Below are positions 1 to 9,200 of a DNA stretch of 38,033 bases, one piece after another. The position numbers and the translations under genes were made by a program. The DNA is from an uncultured Hyphomicrobiales bacterium. Lineage in GTDB: Bacteria > Pseudomonadota > Alphaproteobacteria > Rhizobiales > Beijerinckiaceae. The stretch covers positions 1-38,033 of the forward strand of contig CAIUPE010000059.1 of assembly GCA_903900975.1 (NCBI GenBank), read 5' to 3'. Below the pieces are notes generated by a model that worked only from the letters and a program-made list of their open reading frames with translations, was not told the origin of the DNA and did no database searches. The first letter of the stretch is position 1. Every line of letters begins with the position of its first letter.

Positions 1-137
1 AAGATCAAGATGGGGGTCATCAAGAACCCGCCTCCGATCCCGAAAAGGCCAGAGACAAATCCAATCAGCAGGCCAACACCCGCAACCGCACCTAGATTGA
101 TCCAGACACCGGCAACGGGGAGAATAAGGTCCAACAT
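1..137 (-). CDS. TauE/SafE family permease, N-terminal fragment
   Basis: The reading frame starts at ATG (137-135) and runs off the left edge, giving 45 residues. It begins MLDLILPVAG and contains GFVSGLFGIGGGFLMTP, the glycine-rich first signature of the TauE/SafE (PF01925) inner-membrane permease family, which exports or imports sulfite, sulfoacetate and other sulfur anions. It lies 9 nt after the second YeeE/YedE gene on the same strand, so it is probably the third gene of a sulfur-transport operon. The motif makes the family call firm despite the short length. The substrate cannot be read from this piece. The gene continues outside the window. Confidence 0.85.
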   Translation of the reverse strand, partial: MLDLILPVAGVWINLGAVAGVGLLIGFVSGLFGIGGGFLMTPILI

Positions 138-146
138 GAAACGGGA

Positions 147-566
147 TCAGCCTTTGGGTTGTCGGTTGAGATAGCCCGCCAGCACCATGCCAGCCGCCAT
201 CGCAACAACGAAAAGAGCGGCTTTCCATTCTCCCATACCAATGGATACCAGCGCCGGGCCCGGACAAAAGCCGGATAATCCCCAGCCGATGCCGAAAACA
301 ATGCTACCGGTGATCAATGCACCGTCGATCGGCATTGTATCATTTAATATAATAACCCGTCCAAGCAGGCTTCGGGCTTGTCTCCGGGCGATACGAAAAG
401 CAAAAAAGCCGACAATTACAGCGCCACCCATGACAAAGGCGAGGGACGGATCCCAAAGACCGGCAATGTCGAGGAACGCTTTGACTTTGGCAGGATCGGT
501 CATGCCGCCCAGCAACAGCCCGCCACCAAAGGTTAGACCAATTAAAAATTCACTGATCCGCTGCAT
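147..566 (-). CDS. YeeE/YedE family half-transporter (DUF6691-type), second copy
   Basis: A 139-residue hydrophobic protein with about four membrane segments. It carries the family signature LSGFCPGPALVSIG near residues 95-110, with the conserved cysteine that in thiosulfate transporter YeeE lines the substrate path. Proteins of this size are half-units; two such halves correspond to the two repeats of full-length YeeE/YedE. The paired half is encoded directly upstream, 3 nt away, and TauE/SafE follows. Known relatives take up or export sulfur species and often sit in sulfide/polysulfide detoxification operons. No rhodanese, persulfide dioxygenase or ArsR-type BigR regulator is visible here, so the exact role stays open. 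Confidence 0.85.
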   Translation of the reverse strand: MQRISEFLIGLTFGGGLLLGGMTDPAKVKAFLDIAGLWDPSLAFVMGGAVIVGFFAFRIARRQARSLLGRVIILNDTMPIDGALITGSIVFGIGWGLSGFCPGPALVSIGMGEWKAALFVVAMAAGMVLAGYLNRQPKG

Positions 567-569
567 GCG

Positions 570-1007
570 TCAGCCTCCCAAGCCCAAGGCGTGTATCGCC
601 CACACGGTTACCATGCCGCTGCCGACAAACAGAATCGTCGCAACAATGGAGCGTGGCGAGAGGCGGGCTATGCCGCAGACACCATGGCCACTGGTGCATC
701 CCGAACCCAACGCTGTGCCAAAGCCGACCAATAGGCCCGCCACAGCCAGCCCCGATGCAGATCCATCAATCCGTCCGATCGGTAAAAATCCGAGAGCGCG
801 GGCCAGAAGTGGTGCGGCGATGAGGCCCAGAAGGAACGAGGTCCGCCATGCGATATCGCCCTTTTTCGGTGGCAAAGCCCCGCCGAGAATACTGCTGACA
901 CCCATAATCCGGCCATGCAGGAGGATAAAAGCGGACGCGGCGACGCCGATCAACAGGCCACCACCAAGCGATGGGAGCGGCGTAAAATGGTTCCAATCGA
1001 GGCTCAT
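570..1007 (-). CDS. YeeE/YedE family half-transporter, first copy
   Basis: A 145-residue membrane protein from the ATG at 1007; a GTG at 1028 in the same frame would add seven residues. I chose ATG because the family usually begins a few residues before the hydrophobic stretch that starts here at SLGGGLLIG, and because no ribosome binding site precedes the GTG. The signature GSGCTSGHGVCG near residues 104-115 is diagnostic of the YeeE/YedE sulfur-transport family (PF04143) and holds its conserved cysteines. It is the first gene of the three-gene set yeeE-yeeE-tauE. Together with the next gene it probably forms one functional transporter for thiosulfate or a related sulfur species. Confidence 0.87.
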   Translation of the reverse strand: MSLDWNHFTPLPSLGGGLLIGVAASAFILLHGRIMGVSSILGGALPPKKGDIAWRTSFLLGLIAAPLLARALGFLPIGRIDGSASGLAVAGLLVGFGTALGSGCTSGHGVCGIARLSPRSIVATILFVGSGMVTVWAIHALGLGG

Positions 1008-1094
1008 TGGCAAAGTGGCTCCGGTCACAAACAGCGATCAATGTTGAAATCGATGCCAGAAAATGAGCCTGCGCCGCAAGTAAAACCCGAGGGG

Positions 1095-1967
1095 CTATGG
1101 CGCACACTTATGGCGTTCGAATGGCATTTTATTAAGCTGCAGCAAAGGAAAAGCCCCATCGGCCACGGAGTAACGGGGGTACTGCAGGCGATTTTGGTGC
1201 GTTACCACTTGTATCGCCAGGGGGTCAATATCGGCTAAGGCGCGTGCCGCCGCCGCCCGGGCCGCGGCTAACATGGGCCGGGGATCGATACGCTCCTTAT
1301 CCTTAACCGATTCGGTGAGTTTTCGGGCGGCCTCTTGGCCGGTTGATTGCGTGGCGTAATACCGTTCAAAAGTCGCTTCGAATTGGGTCATGCGCTCGGA
1401 TAGCCGCTCGATTGCGGCGTGAAGCGCCGCCTGCGCCGTTTGATGGCGTCTACTATCCAAAGTCATACCTTTTTGAAGCTCTCCGAGCAGACGAACAATG
1501 TCGGCGCCGTCCTGTGTAGGCCTAATTTCGGTTTGAAATGTGGTGAGCTGATCGGCCAAGTGGACGAGATTTTGATGGATCAAAGGTAGGATGGAATCGG
1601 ATGAATTTTGTTGATGGACATTCACGGCGACAAAAGGGGCGGGAGGAGCTGCTTTTCCCAAACTGTTTATCTCGTCGTCTATTCGACGGATCATGGCCTG
1701 AATGCCGGGGGATTGGTCAAGGCTTATATCGGTAAGGCCACGTTCTTCCAGGCAGGTTTCGAGCGTAAGAATTGAATAGCTTAGCCGAAAGAGGCGGTGC
1801 CCGCTCTGTGCGGGCTGATGCAGTTCGACAAGCCTGCTCTTCAAGCCTGCAATCGCATCCATAGCTTTAGGCGGCGCTCGGCCTGGCATGTTTGAGGCTG
1901 GTGTCAGCTCATCAATTGACGAAACGTGAGATGATAAGGGTTCAATATTCTTTGCACTCTTCCCCAT
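1095..1967 (-). CDS. Hypothetical protein, 290 residues, helical
   Basis: I do not recognise this protein. It is soluble, has no signal peptide or membrane segment, and looks mostly helical. Residues about 60-110 are leucine- and isoleucine-rich, residues about 165-230 are a probable coiled coil rich in E, R, Q and A, and an alanine-rich helix (PRPMLAAARAAAARALAD) follows near residue 230. Similar short alanine-rich segments occur in alphaproteobacterial coiled-coil localisation proteins such as PodJ, but this resemblance is only by eye. It lies 87 nt upstream of the YeeE pair on the same strand and is divergent from the merR gene across a 325-nt AT-rich gap. Codon use matches its neighbours and the frame is long, so it is probably real. 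Confidence 0.6.
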   Translation of the reverse strand: MGKSAKNIEPLSSHVSSIDELTPASNMPGRAPPKAMDAIAGLKSRLVELHQPAQSGHRLFRLSYSILTLETCLEERGLTDISLDQSPGIQAMIRRIDDEINSLGKAAPPAPFVAVNVHQQNSSDSILPLIHQNLVHLADQLTTFQTEIRPTQDGADIVRLLGELQKGMTLDSRRHQTAQAALHAAIERLSERMTQFEATFERYYATQSTGQEAARKLTESVKDKERIDPRPMLAAARAAAARALADIDPLAIQVVTHQNRLQYPRYSVADGAFPLLQLNKMPFERHKCAP

Positions 1968-2292
1968 AGGAAATACCCCGTCATCATCGCTGTGCAGTCA
2001 AACTTAAACCGCGATAAGCCGGTCTGTTCGCCTGATTTCAAAAAATCCTGATTTAGATTGGAAAAATACCGTAAAATTTTTGTTAATTTTGAGCCAATAG
2101 TGCGAATGAGTTGAAAAATTTTTCCGGAACGATCAGCTTACCCAAGCGGCGTTATAGTAATCAGGCAAATTTTTTTGGGTTGAAAACCGATATTGTGTCA
2201 TTTTCTAATTGACGTTTGGGATAAAAACGTTGATTTCAGTTAACGATAAAGTTTTCGCTCGTTTTTTGTGTTACGTTAAGCGGAGTTAGGTT
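1968..2292. other. AT-rich divergent intergenic region
   Basis: These 325 bases lie between two divergent genes and are visibly richer in A and T than the flanks, with several runs of A or T. No open frame, RNA gene or clear hairpin with a U-tract was seen. It presumably holds promoters for both directions. Only weak -35-like hexamers were found (TTGACG at 2209-2214 on the plus strand), with no convincing partner at the right spacing. The plus-strand gene at 2293 has a good ribosome binding site, GGAG at 2282-2285. Confidence 0.6.
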
Positions 2293-2733
2293 GTGGTGAA
2301 ATCAGTGTTAAAAGTAAAACGTGCAATTGCATCGGGTGTAGCCTCTGGTCGGGGTCGTTCCAAGGCGGGTGTGGTGGATAGCGAGTATGTGTTTACGATT
2401 GGCGATCTCGCGCACGAATTTGGCGTAACCTTGCGGACGCTGCGTTTTTATGAAGATCGCGGTTTGATCAAGCCAAAACGCCAAGGCCTCACACGGCTGT
2501 ATAGCGAGGCTTCGAAAGCCCGCCTCAAGGAAATTATGAAAGCGACGCAGCTCGGCTTCACCTTGACCGAAATTCGTGCTTTGTTGGGTGTCGATGGATC
2601 GGCCAAGGCCGCACCGGCGCTAAAGCTGAACAAGACGCAGATTTCGGAACAGCTGGCTCATCTGGAAAGCCAAAAGGCTGAAATCGAAACCGCTATTACT
2701 GAATTGAAGTCGATGCAGAAGCTGGCTGCTTAA
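2293..2733 (+). CDS. MerR family transcriptional regulator
   Basis: A 146-residue regulator. The start is GTG at 2293, with GGAG seven bases upstream. After a basic extension of about 30 residues comes the MerR winged helix-turn-helix (FTIGDLAHEFGVTLRTLRFYEDRGLIKPKRQG, given here only as landmark F35 to G66), with the RxxxxxGL-type turn of the family. A C-terminal dimerisation helix follows at about residues 105-143. There is no cysteine cluster for metal binding, so it is not a mercury or copper sensor. Its place directly before thiolase and fadJ suggests control of fatty-acid degradation, as MerR-type regulators do in several alphaproteobacteria. A hairpin terminator separates it from the thiolase gene, so the two are probably separate transcripts. 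Confidence 0.88.
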   Translation: MVKSVLKVKRAIASGVASGRGRSKAGVVDSEYVFTIGDLAHEFGVTLRTLRFYEDRGLIKPKRQGLTRLYSEASKARLKEIMKATQLGFTLTEIRALLGVDGSAKAAPALKLNKTQISEQLAHLESQKAEIETAITELKSMQKLAA

Positions 2734-2762
2734 TCTCATCCTTTGGCCGTCATTGATCCCTT

Positions 2763-2797
2763 AACCGTGTCAGCCTAGACTGCGCCGACACGGTTTT
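2763..2797 (+). terminator. Rho-independent terminator after merR
   Basis: AACCGTGTC (2763-2771) pairs perfectly with GACACGGTT (2787-2795) around a 15-nt loop, and a short T run (2794-2797, then ATT) follows. It lies 30 nt after the merR stop and 18 nt before the thiolase start. It probably ends the merR transcript; because it is so close to the next start it could also act as an operator or leader hairpin. Confidence 0.6.
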
Positions 2798-2814
2798 ATT
2801 CGGGGGCAAAGCCA

Positions 2815-4023
2815 ATGGCGGATGCGTATATTTTTGATCATGTGCGCACACCGCGCGGACGCGGCAAGCCAGATGGCGCGCTGCATGAAGTTACAGCCCT
2901 TGCGCTAGCCGCCGCCCCGCTCCGCGCGCTCAAAGAGCGCAATCAGCTGGATCCGAAACTGGTCGATGATGTGGTGTTGGGCTGCGTCGATCCCGTTGGC
3001 GAAGCGGGCGGCAATATTGGTCGTGCGGCGGCGCTGGTCGCAGGATACGGCATTGGCGTGCCGGGATTACAGATCAACCGGTTTTGCGCCTCAGGTCTGG
3101 ACGCGATCAATTTCGCCTCCGCGCAAATCATGGCCGGTCAACAGCAGATGGCGTTGGCGGGTGGCGCTGAATCGATGAGCCGCATTGGCCTTGGAGCGTC
3201 CGGCGGCGCATGGGCGGTGGATCCGGCGATAGCCATTCCCGCCTATTTTATGCCGCAGGGGATTTCGGCTGATCTGATTGCCACCAAATACGGTTTTTCG
3301 CGCGGTGACGTCGATGCCTACGCGGTCGAGAGCCAGAAGCGCGCGGCAAAGGCGTGGTCTGAGGGGCGGTTTGCCGCGTCGGTTTCACCGGTCCACGATC
3401 TCAACGGCCTCGTAATCTTAGACCGCGACGAGCATATGCGGCCAGAAACCAGCCTCCAATCGCTCGGCGGCTTAAAGCCGTCTTTCGCGGCGATGGCCCA
3501 GCAGGGCGGGTTTGGCGCGGTAGCGATCCAGGCGCATCCCGTGGTTGAGGTGATCGACCACGTCCACCACGCGGGCAATTCGTCGGGTATTGTCGATGGT
3601 GCCGCCGCCGTCCTGTTGGGCTCGAAAGAGGCGGGACAGGCTGCGGGCCTCAAACCCCGCGCACGGATTAAGGCCTTTGCCAATATCGGCTCCGATCCGG
3701 CTTTGATGCTGACAGGCCCCGTCGACGTCACCAAAAAGCTGCTCAAGAATGCCGGTATGACCATCGGCGATATTGATCTCTTTGAAGTCAACGAGGCCTT
3801 CGCCGCAGTTGTCTTGCGGTTCATCCAAGCGTTTGGGGTTGATCCCGCCAAGGTAAACCCAAATGGCGGCGCGATTGCGATGGGCCATCCGTTAGGCGCT
3901 ACCGGCGCGATGATCTTGGGCACAGCGCTTGATGAGCTGGAGCGCACGGGCAAAAGTGTAGCGCTTATTACGCTTTGCATCGGTGCCGGCATGGGCACGG
4001 CTACCATCATCGAGCGGGTATAA
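2815..4023 (+). CDS. Acetyl-CoA acyltransferase (thiolase)
   Basis: A 402-residue thiolase, the normal length of the family. It shows the acylated nucleophile Cys91 in NRFCASGLD, the histidine motif GHPLGATGA and the second cysteine in CIGAGMG near the C-terminus, so all catalytic residues are present. It cleaves 3-ketoacyl-CoA to acetyl-CoA plus a shortened acyl-CoA. The start ATG at 2815 is preceded by a G-rich stretch. Its partner fadJ begins 5 nt after its stop, so the pair is co-transcribed and together could form the soluble beta-oxidation complex. The pairing points to degradation rather than polyhydroxybutyrate synthesis, where a reductase gene would be expected instead. Confidence 0.93.
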   Translation: MADAYIFDHVRTPRGRGKPDGALHEVTALALAAAPLRALKERNQLDPKLVDDVVLGCVDPVGEAGGNIGRAAALVAGYGIGVPGLQINRFCASGLDAINFASAQIMAGQQQMALAGGAESMSRIGLGASGGAWAVDPAIAIPAYFMPQGISADLIATKYGFSRGDVDAYAVESQKRAAKAWSEGRFAASVSPVHDLNGLVILDRDEHMRPETSLQSLGGLKPSFAAMAQQGGFGAVAIQAHPVVEVIDHVHHAGNSSGIVDGAAAVLLGSKEAGQAAGLKPRARIKAFANIGSDPALMLTGPVDVTKKLLKNAGMTIGDIDLFEVNEAFAAVVLRFIQAFGVDPAKVNPNGGAIAMGHPLGATGAMILGTALDELERTGKSVALITLCIGAGMGTATIIERV

Positions 4024-4028
4024 AAACA

Positions 4029-6218
4029 ATGACCATGAACCTCACCCAATTCCGCTTCGAAACCGATAGTGACGGCATCGCCACGCTGACATGGGATATG
4101 CCGGGCAAATCGATGAATGTGTTCACCGATGTTACGATGGCGGAGCTTCATCAGGTCATTGATCATGTCGCAAGCGATGCCGCGATCAAAGGCTGCGTCA
4201 TCGTCTCCGGCAAACGCGATAGTTTTTCAGGCGGCGCGGATATCCGCATGCTGGAAGGCTTGGCCGAGCGATCGCGCGAGAACGAAATCACGTTGGGCGC
4301 GGACGAGGCCAACCGGCTGTTTTTCGAGGAATCGCGGCACTTGTCGCAGCTTCTGCGCAAGCTCGAAACCTGCGGCAAGCCGTTTGCCTCAGCCATCAAT
4401 GGCGTGTGCCTTGGCGGCGCGTTCGAGTTGGCGCTCGCCTGCCAGTATCGCATCGTGTCGGATGATGCGAAAACCCGCGTCGGCCTGCCCGAAATCAAAA
4501 TTGGCATTTTTCCGGGCGCGGGAGGCACGCAGCGCGTCGCCCGTCTTGCGCCCACCGGCGATGCCCTGCTCATGATGATGAAGGGCGAGCCGCTCAAGCC
4601 AAACGCCGCGCAAAAGTTCAATCTGGTGCATGCGATTGCACCTAAGGCCGAGATCGTTCAGCGCGCCAAGGACTGGATTAAAGCAGGCGGTTCCGCCACC
4701 CAGCCTTGGGATGCTAATGGCTTCAAACTGCCCTCCGGCCCCGTCTATTCCAAAGCGGGCATGATGGTGTGGCCAGCGGCCAGCGCCATCTTGCGCAAAG
4801 AAACTTATGATAATTACCCTGCGGCCAAGGCGTTGTTGCAATCGGTCTATGAGGGCCTGCAACTGCCAATGGATGCCGCCTTGCGGGTGGAAAGCCGCTA
4901 TTTCGCGCATATCCTCAAGGGCCAAGTGGCCAAAGCGATGATCCGCACTTTGTTTGTCTCGATGCAAGCGCTCAACAAGGGCGCGCGTCGTCCAGCGGGT
5001 GAACCCGCCTCATCGCTGCGCCGCATCGGCATCATCGGTGCGGGCTTTATGGGCGCGGGTATCGCCACCGTTGCAGCACTCGCCGGTATCGACGTGGTGC
5101 TGATCGACCGCGACCAAGCCGCTGCCGATAAAGGCAAGGCGTCGGCCGATAAGGTCATGGCAGGCCGCGTCTCGAAAGGCCGCGCCACGGAAGCCGAGCG
5201 CGAGGCATTTCTGGCGCGCATCACGCCGACACCGGATTTTGCAGCCCTTCACGATGTCGATCTCGTGGTTGAAGCCGTGTTTGAAGACCCAACGGTTAAA
5301 GCCGATACGATCAAAAAGGCCGAAGCGGCGATGCCTGCTTCCGTCGTATTTGCGTCCAACACCTCCACACTGCCGATTTCCGATCTCGCCAAGCATTTTA
5401 CGCGGCGCGCCGATTTTATCGGCATTCACTTTTTCTCGCCGGTCGACCGGATGCAGCTTGTTGAAATCATCATGGGCAAGGAGACAGGACCAAAAGCCCT
5501 AGCTATCGCTTTCGACTTTGTCCGCCTCATCGGCAAAACGCCGATTGTGGTCAATGACGCGCGCGGCTTCTTCGCCAATCGCTGCGTGCTGAACTACCTC
5601 CTCGAAGGCCATTTGATGCTGCATGAGGGCGTGCCGCCCGCGATGATCGAAAACGCCGCGCGGATGGCCGGTATGCCGGTTGGCCCCTTGGCCCTATCCG
5701 ATGAAATCGCGCTCGATCTGATCTACAAAATCCTCAAAGCCACCAAAGCGGCGCTGGGGCCGAGTGCGATCAATCCCGTGCAAGAAGCGATGATGACCAG
5801 CATGGTGGAAACCCATGGTCGGCTGGGACGTAAATCGGGCGGCGGCTTTTATGCCTATCCGCAAGGCGCACCGAAGCATCTTTGGAGCGGGCTTTCCGAA
5901 TACCGCACTACCACGCTTGATCCGGACAGCATCGATATTGAGGAATTAAAACGTCGTTTGCTTGTCACCCAAGCGCTCGAAGCAGCCCGCTCGATGGAAG
6001 AAGGCATTGTTGTCGATCCGCGTGAGGCCGATGTCGGCGCAATCTTGGGCTTCGGCTTTGCGCCTTACACCGGCGGTCCGATCTCAATGATCGATGGCAT
6101 TGGCCCAAACCGTTTTGTGGCGCTGTGCGAGGCTTTGGCCCATAAACACGGGCCGCGTTTTGCACCTAACACTTTGCTGCGCAGCATGGCTGCAAAAGGC
6201 GAGCGCTTCTACCCTTAA
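4029..6218 (+). CDS. fadJ: 3-hydroxyacyl-CoA dehydrogenase/enoyl-CoA hydratase (FadJ/FadB-type)
   Basis: A 729-residue fusion carrying out two steps of beta-oxidation. Residues 1-200 are an enoyl-CoA hydratase domain with the two catalytic glutamates Glu133 (GGAFELA) and Glu155 (LPEIKIG). The NAD-binding Rossmann fold begins at Gly337-Ala-Gly339 (IGAGFMGAG), followed by the SNTSTLPIS segment and the catalytic histidine of GIHFFSPVDRM. The dehydrogenase C-terminal domains fill the rest. I start at ATG 4029, just after the thiolase stop; the frame opens 54 nt earlier inside the thiolase gene, but that extension is compositionally odd and overlaps conserved thiolase sequence. Its TAA overlaps the stop codon of the convergent kinase gene in the shared bases TTAA. 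No acyl-CoA dehydrogenase gene is nearby. Confidence 0.93.
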   Translation: MTMNLTQFRFETDSDGIATLTWDMPGKSMNVFTDVTMAELHQVIDHVASDAAIKGCVIVSGKRDSFSGGADIRMLEGLAERSRENEITLGADEANRLFFEESRHLSQLLRKLETCGKPFASAINGVCLGGAFELALACQYRIVSDDAKTRVGLPEIKIGIFPGAGGTQRVARLAPTGDALLMMMKGEPLKPNAAQKFNLVHAIAPKAEIVQRAKDWIKAGGSATQPWDANGFKLPSGPVYSKAGMMVWPAASAILRKETYDNYPAAKALLQSVYEGLQLPMDAALRVESRYFAHILKGQVAKAMIRTLFVSMQALNKGARRPAGEPASSLRRIGIIGAGFMGAGIATVAALAGIDVVLIDRDQAAADKGKASADKVMAGRVSKGRATEAEREAFLARITPTPDFAALHDVDLVVEAVFEDPTVKADTIKKAEAAMPASVVFASNTSTLPISDLAKHFTRRADFIGIHFFSPVDRMQLVEIIMGKETGPKALAIAFDFVRLIGKTPIVVNDARGFFANRCVLNYLLEGHLMLHEGVPPAMIENAARMAGMPVGPLALSDEIALDLIYKILKATKAALGPSAINPVQEAMMTSMVETHGRLGRKSGGGFYAYPQGAPKHLWSGLSEYRTTTLDPDSIDIEELKRRLLVTQALEAARSMEEGIVVDPREADVGAILGFGFAPYTGGPISMIDGIGPNRFVALCEALAHKHGPRFAPNTLLRSMAAKGERFYP

Positions 6219-9200
6219 GGCGCGCGCGTCGCCCACCACTGGGCCAATAGTGCGCGCAGGGCCGCTGGTTTTAGCGGCTTATGCATCACCACGATGCCGC
6301 TGGCTTCAGCCGCGTCGCGCACCGTTGGCGTGCGGTCGGCGGTGACCAATATCGCCCGCAGATCGTCACCAAACCGGCCACGCAGCAAACCAATCGCATC
6401 GATGCCGGTACCCTCATCAAGATGGTAATCGGCCACCACGACATCGGGCTTGGTAGGCATATCAGCCAGCTCGGTTAAGCCTGACGCCGTGGTCACGCGG
6501 CAACCCCAGCCTTCCAGCAAAAGCCGCATCCCGTCGATAATCGCGGGCTCGTTATCAATCGCTAAAACAGCCATACCGGCCAAGGGCGTCGAAAGCGTAG
6601 GCGTGCGCGTGGGCGCGGCCTTGGTAATCGCAATCGGATCGGTCAGCGGCAACTCGACGGAGAACAGCGAGCCACGCCCCGGGTCGGATGAAAGCTTTAA
6701 AGGATGCCGCAACAGCCGCGCGATGCGCTCGACAATGGACAGGCCCAACCCCAAACCGCGCGCAACGCGTGCGCCTTCATCCAGCCTTTTGAACTCGCGG
6801 AAGATGGTCTTTTGCTGCGAGAGCGGAATGCCTAACCCCGTATCGCGAACCTCAATCCGCACTTTGCCTTTCTTGCGGCGACACCCCACCAGCACGCGCC
6901 CTTCAGGCGTATATTTGATGGCATTCGAAATCAGATTTTGCAGCAAGCGCCGCAGCAATCGGCGGTCGGAGCGGACGGCAAGCGAGGTCTTGACGAAGGT
7001 GAGGTGAAGGCCTTTTTCCTTGGCCATCGGCTCAAGCTCGATACGCAATTGGTGCAGCAAATCATCGAGCGCGAAGCTCGTCAGCTCCGGCTTCATCGCG
7101 CCCGCATCGAGCCGTGAAATATCGAGAAGCGTGGTCAAAATATCTTCCACTGCTTCCAAAGAGGTGGCGACATTCTCGGCAAGGCTTTCATCGCCCTGCT
7201 TCCGGTCACGATCAAGAAGGGCGCTGGAATAGAGCCGCGCCGCGTTGAGCGGTTGCAAAATATCATGGCTGGCGGCGGCCAGAAACCGTGTCTTTGACAG
7301 GTTGGCGTCTTCGGCCTCCGCTTTGGCGCGGGTCAATTCGCTGTTGAGCCGGAGCAATTCCTCCGTCCGCTCGCGTACCCGCGCCTCAAGCGATTCATTG
7401 GCGCTGGCCAGCGCTTCCTCCGCCTTCACCGTATCGGTGACATCGGTATAAGTAGTCACGATACCGCCATCGGGCAGCGGCGCGGAACGAAATTCCACCG
7501 TCTTTCCATCGGGGAAAAGACGCAGGCGCGACGGGCTTGCCTCGCCTACAAAACTGGCAAGCCGTGCCGAAACCAATCGGTCTTTTCGGCCCGGACCATA
7601 CAGGCCCTTTTTGGCGTTGAAGCTGACAATCTCCTCTAACGTCGTTCCCGCCCGCATCATCGCATCGGGCAGGCCGAAAAGTTGCTGGAATTCGCGGTTC
7701 CAGCAGTTCATTTTCAGATCACGATCAAACACCGTAATGCCTTGGCGGGCATGGTCGAGCGCGTGCTGCAACAGGTCGCGATTATTTTGCAGGGCGGCGG
7801 AAGCATCATCGAGCAGCCGCAACGCATCGGCGCGGCTGACATTGCCCCCGCTCAGCAGCATCGACAGCACGCGGCGGGAAGAGGCGGCCCCGATGGCCGA
7901 TGCCAATTGATGCTCGGCAAAGCGCAGCGTTTCAATATCGGCGGAGCGGTCCTCGCTGCCATCGGCATGAAACGACGGGATCAGGCCCGCAAAAGCGCGG
8001 TCGGTTTGCTCGACACCGAGATAGCGGCCCACCACCCGCTTCAACTCGCCAATCGTGACGGGGCTCCGCCAAAGCCGGAAATTGAACGACCGCAGCGAGC
8101 GATCGGGCGATACAAACAGCCCCGCTTGCAAGGTTTCAATCGGGTTGGGCACCCTGAGCAGTGAAAAGCCAATATAGGCCAAAAGATTGGCAGCAAGGCT
8201 AAACAGCGAGCCATGGGCGATGAAGGGCAAATCCAGCCCAAACAACGCCGTAGGCTTTAGCCACTCCACCCCGAACGGACCATGCACCAAAAGTCCATCC
8301 ATCGAGAAGCGAACAGGGTCGGCAAGGTTTGGCAGAGCCAGCGTGTAAAACCACACCGCTATGCCTGCGATCAATCCGGCACTCGCACCAAGCGCCCTTC
8401 CGCGTCGCCACAACAGGCCGCCGAAAAAGGCGGGGGCGATTTGCGCAATGGCGGCAAACGAGACCAGACCAATCGACGCCAAAGCCGCTTCGCTCGTGGT
8501 GCGAAAATAGGCATAACCCGCCAGCAGCACGAGCACGATGGCCATCCGCCGGATCGCCAAAACCTGTCCGCCCAAATCACCCGAGCGCGGCCGCGATAGC
8601 TTCTTCCGCCCTTGCAGCATCAGTGGCATCACAAGGTCATTCGACACCATCGTGCCCAGCGCCACGCATTCCACAATCACCATGGCGGTTGAGGCCGAAA
8701 ACCCGCCGATAAACACGATCAAGGCCACAAACCCATTACCCGCATGCAGCGGCAAGTGCAGCACCGCCATATCGCGATCAATCATGCCGGGCGGAAAAAT
8801 CAGGTCGGATCCGAGCGCAATCGGCACTACAAAGACATTGATCAGCACCAGATAAAGCGGAAACAGCCACGCCGCCCGCTTGATATGCGCCGTGTCCCTG
8901 TTTTCGATAATCGCCATGTGGAACTGACGCGGCAGCAGCAAAATCATCGCGGCAGAGAGCGCGGTCATCGTCACAAGGGTTGCGATCCCGTTGCTTCGGT
9001 TCAAGAGGGGCTTGATGTCAGCCCGCGCCGCAATCGCCGCAAAAAGCGCATCCGGCCCGCCAAACATCCCCCAAACCACAAAAAGTCCCACCGTCAAAAA
9101 GGCGGCAAGTTTGATCACGGATTCAACCGCAATCGCGAGTGTCAATCCGCTTTGATGGTCGCGTGCATCGATATGGCGGGTACCGAAAACGGTGGTGAAG

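Noticed and set aside
187-1047. Plus-strand open frame of 286 codons
   Set aside because: It is opposite to the two YeeE genes, shows proline- and arginine-rich low-complexity translation, and has no family signature.
2230-2243. TTGATTTCAGTTAA as a possible FNR/FixK box
   Set aside because: The right half is GTTAA, not ATCAA, and the site lies far from the FixK-like gene with no redox function downstream.
3318-4166. Minus-strand open frame of 282 codons
   Set aside because: It is antisense to the end of thiolase and the start of fadJ, both with strong family evidence.
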